Shown here: positions 35,799 to 43,297 of the stretch, one piece after another
How positions within the stretch are numbered: the first letter of the stretch is position 1
Layout of the letters: each line of letters begins with the position of its first letter
DNA from: an uncultured Eubacteriales bacterium
GTDB taxonomy: Bacteria; Bacillota; Clostridia; Oscillospirales; Acutalibacteraceae
Length of the DNA stretch: 64,000 nucleotides
Direction: 5' to 3'
NCBI GenBank assembly: GCA_934445035.1
Contig: CAKSDI010000001.1
Coordinates: 62,001-126,000, forward strand
Translations under genes and position numbers: made by a program
The notes under the pieces: generated by a model
Database searches by the model: none
What the model saw: only the letters and a program-made list of their open reading frames with translations
Told to the model about the DNA's origin: nothing

Positions 35799-37712
35799 AT
35801 GAGTGAAAAAAAGAAATTTTATATTACCACTGCAATAGCTTATACTTCAAGCAAGCCCCATATCGGCAACGCTTATGATATCGTGCTTTCGGATATGATA
35901 GCGAGATACAAGAAAATGATGGGCTTTGAAGTATTTTTGCAGACAGGCTCCGATGAGCACGGTCAGAAAATAGAGGAAAAGGCCAAGGCCGCTAATATTA
36001 CTCCGAAAGAATATGTCGATAATGTTTCAGAGCAGATAAAAAGCGTATGGAAAAGTCTTAATACCGATTATGACAAATTTATTAGAACGACCGATTCAGA
36101 CCACGAAAAAGCTGTTCAGAAAATATTTAAAAAGCTTTATGATCAGGGCGATATTTATAAGGGTACATACGAGGGCAAATACTGCGTTCCCTGCGAATCG
36201 TTCTTCACCGCTTCCCAGCTTGTTGACGGTAAATGCCCCGACTGCGGAAGAGAAGTGACCGACGCTAAGGAAGAAGCATATTTTTTAAAGCTTTCAAAAT
36301 ATCAGGATAAGCTTTTAAAATATTATGAGGAAAATCCCGATTTTATCAAGCCTGAATCCCGCAAGAATGAGATGATTAACAATTTCTTAAAGCCGGGACT
36401 TGAAGATCTCTGCGTTTCAAGATCATCTTTTAAATGGGGAATACCTGTTCCCTTTGACGACCGCCATGTCATTTATGTCTGGCTTGACGCGCTAACAAAC
36501 TATATTACCGGTATCGGTTACGACACCGATAAGCCGAGCGAGCAGTTTGAAAAGCTGTGGCCTGCCGATCTGCATGTTATAGGCAAAGATATTGTAAGAT
36601 TCCATACGATTTACTGGCCGATAATTCTTATGGCGCTCGGTCTCCCCTTACCCAAACAGGTTTTAGGCCACCCCTGGGTACTGACAGGCGAAGATAAAAT
36701 GTCTAAATCAAAGGGAAATATTATCTATGCCGATTACCTTGCAAACAGGTACGGCGCGGACGCTGTAAGATACTATCTTCTTTCCGAAATTCCTTTCACG
36801 CAGGACGGCGCTATTACTTACGAATCCTTTATCACTAAATACAATTCCGATCTTGCAAATACTTTCGGAAACTTAGTTAACCGAACCGTCGCTATGACAA
36901 ATAAGTATTTTTCGGGAAAGGTCGGCAAAAACAAAGCTAATACTGACTTTGACGGCGATCTGATAAGCACTGCGAAAGACTCGGTTTCGGATTACTGCAA
37001 ATATATGGATTCATTCCACAATGCAGACGCGTGCAATGTTGTTTTAAATCTTGCAAAGCGCTGCAACAAGTATATCGATGAAACCGCTCCCTGGCTCCTT
37101 GCAAAAGACGAAGATAAAAAAGATACCTTAGAAAATGTTCTTTATAACCTTCTCGAATGCATAAGACTATTAGGCGTAATGCTCAGTCCCATAATGCCTG
37201 AGTGCAGTGAAAAAATAGCAAAAATGATAAACTGCAATGATAAATCGCTTGATATTTTTAAAGCGGAAAGCTTTGAAGTAAACGAGGCAAGCCCGCTTTT
37301 TGCCAGACTTGACACGCAAAAAGAACTTGAAGAAATAGCGCAGGAGCTTAAAAAGGAAGAAAAGAAACCTCAAAACACCGTAACTCTTTCTGAAATATCT
37401 ATCGATGATTTTTTGAAAACAAATCTTATAACAGCAAAGGTCGTTTCCTGCGAGCCTGTTAAAAAATCCAAAAAGCTCTTAAAGCTTACATTAAACGACG
37501 GTTCCGATAAGCCGCGCACCGTGGTTTCGGGAATATCGGAGTTTTACTCACCTGAAGATCTTATCGGTCACACAGTAATAGTGGTTTCCAATTTAAAGCC
37601 TGCAAAGCTTTGCGGAGTAGAGTCAAACGGAATGATTTTAGCCGCCGACAGCAATGATGAGATAAAGGTCATCTTTGCAGACGGTACCGAGCCGGGTTCG
37701 AGAGTTCGGTAA
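35799..37712 (+). CDS. metG: Methionyl-tRNA synthetase with C-terminal tRNA-binding domain
   Basis: 637 residues. Class I signature PHIGNAYD near residue 20, a zinc knuckle with CVPC and CPDC pairs (about 127-147), KMSKS at about 302, anticodon-binding domain, and a C-terminal OB-fold (about 535-637, with the KVVSCEPVKKSKKLLKL strand typical of the tRNA-binding domain). It charges tRNA-Met. The start follows AAGGAGAAATAAAA. It is 5 bases upstream of tatD, a pairing common in Firmicutes. Confidence 0.97.
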   Translation: MSEKKKFYITTAIAYTSSKPHIGNAYDIVLSDMIARYKKMMGFEVFLQTGSDEHGQKIEEKAKAANITPKEYVDNVSEQIKSVWKSLNTDYDKFIRTTDSDHEKAVQKIFKKLYDQGDIYKGTYEGKYCVPCESFFTASQLVDGKCPDCGREVTDAKEEAYFLKLSKYQDKLLKYYEENPDFIKPESRKNEMINNFLKPGLEDLCVSRSSFKWGIPVPFDDRHVIYVWLDALTNYITGIGYDTDKPSEQFEKLWPADLHVIGKDIVRFHTIYWPIILMALGLPLPKQVLGHPWVLTGEDKMSKSKGNIIYADYLANRYGADAVRYYLLSEIPFTQDGAITYESFITKYNSDLANTFGNLVNRTVAMTNKYFSGKVGKNKANTDFDGDLISTAKDSVSDYCKYMDSFHNADACNVVLNLAKRCNKYIDETAPWLLAKDEDKKDTLENVLYNLLECIRLLGVMLSPIMPECSEKIAKMINCNDKSLDIFKAESFEVNEASPLFARLDTQKELEEIAQELKKEEKKPQNTVTLSEISIDDFLKTNLITAKVVSCEPVKKSKKLLKLTLNDGSDKPRTVVSGISEFYSPEDLIGHTVIVVSNLKPAKLCGVESNGMILAADSNDEIKVIFADGTEPGSRVR

Positions 37713-37717
37713 ATAAT

Positions 37718-38473
37718 ATGTGTAAAATTTTCGATACCCATTCTCATTACGATGATGAGAAGTTTGATCTGATAAGGGATGAGATATTATCCGATCTTCC
37801 CGCAAAAAATGTGGGAAAAATTATAACCTGCGGAGTAAATAAAGCCTCTTCATATAAAGCGCGCGAGCTTTCAAAAAAATATGATTATATTTATTTTGCC
37901 GCAGGAATTCACCCCGAAAATATTTGCGACGGTACGGATACGGAGTTTTTAAGCGAGCTTTTAAACGATAAAAAGTGCGTGGCTTTAGGCGAAATAGGTC
38001 TTGATTATCATTATGAGAAAGAGTCGGCTCAAATTCAGAAGAAGATATTTGAAGATCAGCTTATAATTGCAAAATCTTTTTCAAAGCCCGTGATAATTCA
38101 CGACCGCGACGCTCATAAGGATACGCTTGACCTTATCTTAAAGCACAGACCGAAAGGCGTGCTTCACTGCTTTTCGGGAAGTCTTGAAAGCGCAAAAATT
38201 ATTCTTGACGCCGGGTTATATATAGGTATAGGCGGAGTTATAACATTTAAAAACTCAAAAAAGCTCCCGGAGATAGTTGCCGAAATCCCGCTTGAAAGGA
38301 TATTGCTTGAAACAGATTGCCCATATCTTGCGCCCGAGCCTTTCAGGGGCAGATTATGCACATCGGATATGATAAAATATACAGCCCGAAAAATTGCAGA
38401 AATTAAAAATATTTCTTATGAAGAGCTGTTAAAAATTACCTTTGAAAACGCTGTGAAATTATTTTTAAATTAA
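37718..38473 (+). CDS. tatD: TatD-family metal-dependent deoxyribonuclease
   Basis: 251 residues. The metal-binding motifs of the TIM-barrel hydrolase are present: FDTHSHYD at the N-terminus, GEIGLDYHY (about 87-95), IHDRDAH and LLETDCPYLAPEPFRG (about 193-208). TatD proteins are 3'-5' DNA/RNA nucleases of uncertain physiological role. It is co-transcribed with metG. Confidence 0.94.
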   Translation: MCKIFDTHSHYDDEKFDLIRDEILSDLPAKNVGKIITCGVNKASSYKARELSKKYDYIYFAAGIHPENICDGTDTEFLSELLNDKKCVALGEIGLDYHYEKESAQIQKKIFEDQLIIAKSFSKPVIIHDRDAHKDTLDLILKHRPKGVLHCFSGSLESAKIILDAGLYIGIGGVITFKNSKKLPEIVAEIPLERILLETDCPYLAPEPFRGRLCTSDMIKYTARKIAEIKNISYEELLKITFENAVKLFLN

Positions 38474-38526
38474 GAATAATATCAAAGCTTTGGCAGATAA
38501 TATCTGTGAAAGCGGGGTGATTTTCA

Positions 38527-38622
38527 ATGGAAAACAACAATAACAAGAATAAGAAAGAACAGTCTTCTAAATCCAAGAAAAATCAGAACGGACAGAATAA
38601 GAGCAACCAGAACAACAGATAA
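38527..38622 (+). CDS. 31-residue Asn/Lys-rich miniprotein
   Basis: ATG at 38527 follows GCGGGGTGATTTTCA, an acceptable ribosome site, 53 bases after tatD, and a strong terminator comes 30 bases after the stop. The product is almost only Asn, Lys, Gln and Ser with one Gly, highly basic and probably disordered. Family not recognised; similar tiny basic proteins in spore formers bind nucleic acid or are packed in spores, but nothing here proves either. Confidence 0.55.
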   Translation: MENNNNKNKKEQSSKSKKNQNGQNKSNQNNR

Positions 38623-38650
38623 TTTCTAAAATCTTATTTTGCAGCTATAA

Positions 38651-38692
38651 ATTTGCTCCGATTTTTATAAAAAATCGGAGCAAATTTTTTTA
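38651..38692 (+). terminator. Terminator of the rlmB-metG-tatD operon
   Basis: Arms TTTGCTCCGATTTTT / AAAAATCGGAGCAAA followed by a run of eight T on the plus strand. Confidence 0.9.
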
Positions 38693-38795
38693 ATACAAAA
38701 AGTTAGGAAAAACGAGTATTTTAAAGAAAACAAGAGATTTTGAGATTTTTATAATAAAATACTTTAAAACTTTAAAGAAAATGCGTAAAATTATC

Positions 38796-38824
38796 TTGAC
38801 AATTAGGGATTTTTAGTTTATATT
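38796..38824 (+). promoter_or_regulatory. Promoter of the potABCD operon
   Basis: Consensus TTGACA (38796-38801), 17-base spacer, TATATT (38819-38824). Transcription should start near 38831, about 260 bases before the potA start codon. Between the terminator at 38692 and this promoter the sequence is A/T-rich and I see nothing else. Confidence 0.8.
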
Positions 38825-38830
38825 CAATTA

Positions 38831-39091
38831 ATGTCGAATATTTTTTCGGCGCTTTTTTCGCATCTGTGTAGTTATAAAGCCGGATCTCTCTCCGGCACGC
38901 GGAAATTATAATGCAATGCCGCAGCTGAAAACGGATTATTTTTTAAAAAGCTGTTTAAAGCCCTTTGTTCGGGCATTGCAAAACTCCGCGGGCATCACAG
39001 GGTAAACGTATGACTGTATTCAGTCGATTTTACTGCTGTTCGGGCAAGAAATTGCCAATGCTTCGTGCGTGAACAAAGGGGGATGCAAAAA
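38831..39091 (+). promoter_or_regulatory. Long structured leader of potA with sequestered Shine-Dalgarno (candidate riboswitch)
   Basis: No coding capacity. Visible pairings: GCCGGA/TCCGGC (38879-38896); CGCGGA (38898-38903) with TCCGCG (38985-38990); nested inside it TGCAATGCC (38912-38920) with GGCATTGCA (38972-38980); inside that CAGCT (38922-38926) with AGCTG (38949-38953). The enclosed segment CCCTTTGTTC (38961-38970) is a perfect complement of GAACAAAGGG (39071-39080), which is part of the potA ribosome site. Small hairpins lie at 39012-39025 and 39043-39056. Pairing of the enclosed segment with the ribosome site would be a pseudoknot blocking translation. It does not match any riboswitch consensus I know. 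Confidence 0.6.
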
Positions 39092-40216
39092 ATGGAAAAA
39101 CAGAATATTATTGACCTTAAAAACATCAGAGTTATGTTTGACGATGAGCAGGTGCTTGACGGGCTTAACCTTTCTATCCGTGATAAAGAATTTATCACTC
39201 TTTTAGGTCCGTCAGGGTGCGGCAAAACCACCACCCTGCGCATTATCGCCGGATTTTTGGAGCCCGATGAGGGCGAGATCGTTTTTGAGGGCAAAAAACT
39301 CAACGGTGTTCCGGCTTATAAAAGGCAAGTGAACACCATTTTTCAGCGCTATGCGCTTTTTCCTCATCTGAATGTTTATGAAAATATCGCGTTCGGTCTG
39401 AGGATAAAAAAGCAAAAAGAGGCTGAAATCAAAAAAAGCGTTAAAGAAATGCTTAAGCTTGTCAATTTAGAGGGCTTTGAAAAGCGGAGAGTAAACACTC
39501 TTTCAGGCGGTCAGCAGCAGAGAGTAGCTATTGCGAGAGCTATAGCAAATCAGCCGAAAGTGCTTTTGCTTGACGAGCCGCTCGCCGCTCTCGATCTAAA
39601 GCTTAGAAAGGATATGCAAAAAGAGCTTCGCAATATTCAAAGAAAGCTCGGAATTACTTTTATATTCGTAACCCACGATCAGGAAGAGGCTCTCACTCTT
39701 TCGGACAGAGTGGTTGTTATGGATAAGGGAAGAATTCAGCAGGTCGGCACTCCGCAGGATATCTATAACGAGCCGCAAAACGCTTTCGTTGCAGATTTTA
39801 TCGGCGAGTCGAATATTCTTGACGGTACGATGTTAAAAGACTTTTTCGTCAATTTTTCCGGCAATAATTTCGAATGCCTCGATAAAGGCTTTGAGGAAAA
39901 CGAACAGGTCGATGTCGTAGTAAGACCGGAAGATGTAGATATAGTCGATATCTCGCGCGGAATGTTAAAAGGCTTGGTTACCTCGGTAGATTTCTTAGGC
40001 GTTCATTATGAAATAATCGTCGATATAGGCGGCTTTAAATGGATGATACAGACTACCGACGAACATAAGGTGGGAGAAGAAGTAGGACTTTATATCGAGC
40101 CGGACGCTATCCATATTATGAAAAAATCCGAGTATTCCGGACTTTACGGCGATTATAGCTCCTATAGCGAAGAAATGGACCATCTTTCCGATACCGAACT
40201 GCCGGAGGAGGATTAA
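39092..40216 (+). CDS. potA: Spermidine/putrescine ABC importer ATPase
   Basis: 374 residues from the ATG at 39092, 8 bases after AAAGGGGG; an upstream in-frame GTG at 39065 lies inside the ribosome site helix. Walker A GPSGCGKTT (about 39-47), signature LSGGQQQR, Walker B VLLLDEPLAALD, then a C-terminal TOBE domain (about 275-350) typical of PotA. It powers polyamine uptake with PotB, PotC and PotD. It is 2 bases from potB. Confidence 0.95.
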   Translation: MEKQNIIDLKNIRVMFDDEQVLDGLNLSIRDKEFITLLGPSGCGKTTTLRIIAGFLEPDEGEIVFEGKKLNGVPAYKRQVNTIFQRYALFPHLNVYENIAFGLRIKKQKEAEIKKSVKEMLKLVNLEGFEKRRVNTLSGGQQQRVAIARAIANQPKVLLLDEPLAALDLKLRKDMQKELRNIQRKLGITFIFVTHDQEEALTLSDRVVVMDKGRIQQVGTPQDIYNEPQNAFVADFIGESNILDGTMLKDFFVNFSGNNFECLDKGFEENEQVDVVVRPEDVDIVDISRGMLKGLVTSVDFLGVHYEIIVDIGGFKWMIQTTDEHKVGEEVGLYIEPDAIHIMKKSEYSGLYGDYSSYSEEMDHLSDTELPEED

Positions 40217-40218
40217 TA

Positions 40219-41043
40219 ATGGAGAAAAAATCTTTCGGCTCAAGGCTTGTCGCCGCTCCGTATATCGTCTGGTCTGCAATTTTTATAATAGTGCCTCTTT
40301 TTATAATGGTCTATTTTGCGCTGACAAACGAGGCCGGCGCTTTCACCTTAGAAAATTTAAAATCGATAGGAAAATATAAGAATGCCTTTTTCATTTCGAT
40401 TATTTATGCGGCTATCGCCACTGTCATAACTTTAATTCTCGCTTATCCGATGTCTTATTTTATGACTAAAATGAAGATAAGCAATCAGCGTATGATAATG
40501 CTTATAGTTATGCTTCCTATGTGGATGAATTTTCTTATAAGAACCTATTCGTGGATATCTATCCTTGCAAACACGGGTATAATAAATTCACTGCTCGGAA
40601 AAATAGGATTAGGTCCGCTCAAGCTTATCAATACGCCCGGTGCCGTAATTCTCGGAATGGTATATGATTTTATTCCGTATATGATACTGCCTATCTACAC
40701 GGTAATGTCTAAAATAGATAATTCTCTTTTAGAGGCTTCCGAGGATCTCGGAGCAAACGGCCCCTTAAAGCTAAAAAAAGTAATATTCCCCCTCTCTCTT
40801 CCGGGAGTGATTTCGGGAATAACTATGGTTTTTGTGCCGAGCGTCAGCACATTTTATATCTCGCAAAAGCTCGGCGGAAATAAGACTTTGCTTATTGGCG
40901 ACGCTATAGAATACCTATTTAATACAGGCCCCGAATACTACAGCGTGGCTTCCGCTCTTTCACTTGTTTTAATGGTGATGATCCTTATTTGTCTTGCCGT
41001 TATGAATAAGTTTTCGGATGGTGAAGGGAGCGTGACGGTATGA
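40219..41043 (+). CDS. potB: Spermidine/putrescine ABC importer permease
   Basis: 274 residues, six membrane helices, BPD_transp_1 family. The EAA loop reads LEASEDLGANGPLKLKKVIF (about 174-193). It forms the channel with PotC; the genes overlap by 4 bases. Confidence 0.93.
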   Translation: MEKKSFGSRLVAAPYIVWSAIFIIVPLFIMVYFALTNEAGAFTLENLKSIGKYKNAFFISIIYAAIATVITLILAYPMSYFMTKMKISNQRMIMLIVMLPMWMNFLIRTYSWISILANTGIINSLLGKIGLGPLKLINTPGAVILGMVYDFIPYMILPIYTVMSKIDNSLLEASEDLGANGPLKLKKVIFPLSLPGVISGITMVFVPSVSTFYISQKLGGNKTLLIGDAIEYLFNTGPEYYSVASALSLVLMVMILICLAVMNKFSDGEGSVTV

Positions 41044-41849
41044 AAGCTCTATCAAGATTTTATATAGGACTTATAATATTCTTTCTTTACGCACCCGTTG
41101 CAGTAATGGTGTTTTTCTCATTCAATTCGGGCAACAGCGTTTGGGTGTTTGAAAGCTTTTCGCTTGAGCCGTATGCAGGCCTTATATTTAACAGGACCAT
41201 GCTTTCGGCTTTAGAGCATACTCTTATTATCGCAGTTTTATCAGCCGTTATCTCAACGGTGCTCGGAACTGCCGCGGCAGTAGGAATAACAGCGCTTAGA
41301 AAGAAAATATCAAGAAGCTTTGTTATGACCGTTACAAATATACCTATGATGAACGCGGATATCGTAACAGGCGTTTCGCTTATGCTTTTGTTTGTATTTA
41401 TAGGCAAGATCATAGGTCTTTCGGAATCCCTCGGCTTTTTAACGGTGTTGATTGCTCACATAACTTTTAACTTACCTTATGTTATATTATCTGTTATGCC
41501 AAGGCTTGCTCAAACCGATAAAAACCTTCACGAAGCGGCATTAGACCTCGGCTGCACACCTCTTCAGGCTTTTTTCAAGGTTATAATTCCCTCTGTTTCA
41601 AACGGGATTTTCACAGGCTTTATTATGGCTTTCACTCTTTCTCTTGACGATTTTGTTATAAGCTATTTTACCTGCGGCCATTATCAAACATTACCTATAG
41701 TAATTTATAATATGACCAAAAAAACCGTAGGACCTGATGTGTACGCTCTCTCAACGGTTATATTTATAAGCGTCTTTGTTCTGCTTGTGCTTTATAACGC
41801 TTTGCAGTCAAAAAGTGAAACAAGGAGGAATGCAAATGTCCGCATTTAA
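41040..41849 (+). CDS. potC: Spermidine/putrescine ABC importer permease
   Basis: 269 residues, six membrane helices; the EAA loop is LHEAALDLGCTPLQAFFKVI (about 164-183). It partners PotB. Its last codons overlap the potD ribosome site and start. Confidence 0.93.
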   Translation: MKALSRFYIGLIIFFLYAPVAVMVFFSFNSGNSVWVFESFSLEPYAGLIFNRTMLSALEHTLIIAVLSAVISTVLGTAAAVGITALRKKISRSFVMTVTNIPMMNADIVTGVSLMLLFVFIGKIIGLSESLGFLTVLIAHITFNLPYVILSVMPRLAQTDKNLHEAALDLGCTPLQAFFKVIIPSVSNGIFTGFIMAFTLSLDDFVISYFTCGHYQTLPIVIYNMTKKTVGPDVYALSTVIFISVFVLLVLYNALQSKSETRRNANVRI

Positions 41850-42945
41850 AAAATTCCTCTCAATATTTATAAGTGTTTCTGTTATTTGCGTTATGCTTTC
41901 TTCCTGCGGCTATGATTACGCCGAACTTGATCTTAAAGGCGAGTATACAAAAGAGCTCGCCGGAACAACGCTTAATGTTTATAACTGGGGCGAGTATATT
42001 TCCGACGGTTCCGACGGCAGTATTGATGTTAACCGCGAATTTGAAAAGCTCACAGGAATTAAAGTCAATTATTCGACCTTTGAAAGCAACGAAACAATGT
42101 ATTCTCAGCTTAAAAACGGCGGTGTATCATACGATATAATTATCCCGTCGGATTATATGATAGAGCGTCTTAAAAATGAAAATATGCTCACAAAATTCAA
42201 TGTAAGCGAGCTTTCAAATTATAAGTATATCTCCGATGAATATAAAAATCTTTTCTATGATAAAAACAATGAGTATACAGTAACTTACAATGTCGGTATG
42301 GTCGGAGTTATTTATAATAAGGCGTTGATAGGCGAGCCGGAGCATTCCTGGAAAACGCTTTGGGATAAAAAATATCAGGATATGTCGCTCAATTTCAGCA
42401 ACCCGCGCGACGGCTTTATGACAGCCCAGATGATCTTAGGTCAGGACCTCAATACGACTAATAAAGCCGACTGGGATAAAGCGCTAAAGCTTCTCAAAAA
42501 AGGCAAGTCCGTTTTGCAGTCTTATGTTATGGACGAGATCTACGGTAAAATGGAAACCGGCGAGGCAGCTATAGGCCCGTATTATGCAGGCGATTATTTA
42601 ACAATGTTAGAAAATAACGAAGATCTAGGATTTTTCTATCCGAAAGAGGGCACCAATATCTTTGTCGACGCGGTTTGTATCCCGTCAAGCGTAAAGCACC
42701 TAAAAGCCGCTAAAATGTATATCAACTTCCTGCTCGAGCCCGAAATCGCTCTTGCAAACGCGGAATATATCGGTTACGCTTCGCCCAACACGGCTGTTGT
42801 AGAAAACGAGGATTACTGCTATTATAAAAATGAAATTCTTTACCCTGAGGATAAGGATAAACCGAAAACGCAGTATTATCATGATATCGATCCCGAAATA
42901 AGAAATTATTACGAAAACCTTTGGATCGATTTAAAGCTATACTAA
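41836..42945 (+). CDS. potD: Polyamine-binding lipoprotein
   Basis: 369 residues from the ATG at 41836, 7 bases after AAGGAGG. The N-terminus is a lipoprotein signal with lipobox LSSC (Cys24). The mature protein has the PotD/PotF fold with LNVYNWGEYISDG (about 46-58), a typical polyamine-binding beginning, and YDIIIPSDYMIERL. It captures polyamines outside the membrane for PotABC. The ligand (putrescine or spermidine) cannot be decided by eye. Confidence 0.94.
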   Translation: MSAFKKFLSIFISVSVICVMLSSCGYDYAELDLKGEYTKELAGTTLNVYNWGEYISDGSDGSIDVNREFEKLTGIKVNYSTFESNETMYSQLKNGGVSYDIIIPSDYMIERLKNENMLTKFNVSELSNYKYISDEYKNLFYDKNNEYTVTYNVGMVGVIYNKALIGEPEHSWKTLWDKKYQDMSLNFSNPRDGFMTAQMILGQDLNTTNKADWDKALKLLKKGKSVLQSYVMDEIYGKMETGEAAIGPYYAGDYLTMLENNEDLGFFYPKEGTNIFVDAVCIPSSVKHLKAAKMYINFLLEPEIALANAEYIGYASPNTAVVENEDYCYYKNEILYPEDKDKPKTQYYHDIDPEIRNYYENLWIDLKLY

Positions 42946-42946
42946 A

Positions 42947-42984
42947 AAAAATGAGTCTGTAGAATTTCTACAGACTCATTTTTG
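42947..42984. terminator. Bidirectional terminator between potD and spoIIID
   Basis: Perfect 14-base arms (42951-42964 and 42966-42979) flanked by A and T runs on both strands. Confidence 0.9.
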
Positions 42985-43228
42985 CTTTTTTATATTTCTT
43001 TTTGGTTGCAAGTCCTCCCCTTATATGGCGTTCAGACTTGTTTTTTTCAAGCACGGCTTTAACCTGTTTGTAAAGCTCGCAGTCTATGTCGTGCAATCTT
43101 ACCGTAACATCTTTATGTACCGTGCTTTTGGAAATGCTGAAGACCTTTGCCGCGGCGCGTACAGTGGAACCGGTATCTATTATATATTCCCCCAGCTCCA
43201 CTGCGCGTTTATCACTCAACTCTCTCAT
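42968..43228 (-). CDS. spoIIID: Sporulation transcription factor SpoIIID
   Basis: 86 residues from the ATG at 43228, preceded by GGAG nine bases upstream. The match to SpoIIID is strong over the whole length: RAVELGEYIIDTGSTVRAAA, the HTH with FSISKSTVHKDV, and the basic C-terminus with SERHIRGGLATKKKYKK. SpoIIID is a mother-cell DNA-binding protein that adjusts sigma-E and sigma-K gene expression during sporulation, so the host is a spore former. A sigma-E-like promoter precedes it. The gene is alone. Confidence 0.95.
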   Translation of the reverse strand: MRELSDKRAVELGEYIIDTGSTVRAAAKVFSISKSTVHKDVTVRLHDIDCELYKQVKAVLEKNKSERHIRGGLATKKKYKKAKMSL

Positions 43229-43256
43229 ACAACTCAACTCCATTAAGGACTGTTTA

Positions 43257-43264
43257 ATTGTATG
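43257..43264 (-). promoter_or_regulatory. Sigma-E-like -10 element of spoIIID
   Basis: The minus strand reads CATACAAT, the exact sigma-E -10 consensus, 28 bases before the spoIIID start; a weak A/T-rich -35 (GTAATAA) lies about 15 bases further upstream. spoIIID is sigma-E dependent in Bacillus, so the site fits expectation. Confidence 0.75.
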
Positions 43265-43297
43265 ATATATCCCTTTTATTTATTACGGTATTTTTTA

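Noticed and set aside
38985..39060. Resemblance of CACAGGGTAAACG to a c-di-GMP-I aptamer start
   Set aside because: The second conserved block (GGGACGCAAAGCC) and the tetraloop-receptor arrangement are absent.
39065..39067. GTG start for potA
   Set aside because: It lies upstream of the AAAGGGGG ribosome site; the ATG at 39092 is correctly spaced.
38831..39091. T-box, ZTP, cobalamin or purine class in the potA leader
   Set aside because: The diagnostic segments (T-box TGGNACCGCG, ZTP GUGACUGG, cobalamin GCCACUG, purine GUUUCUACC) were not found.
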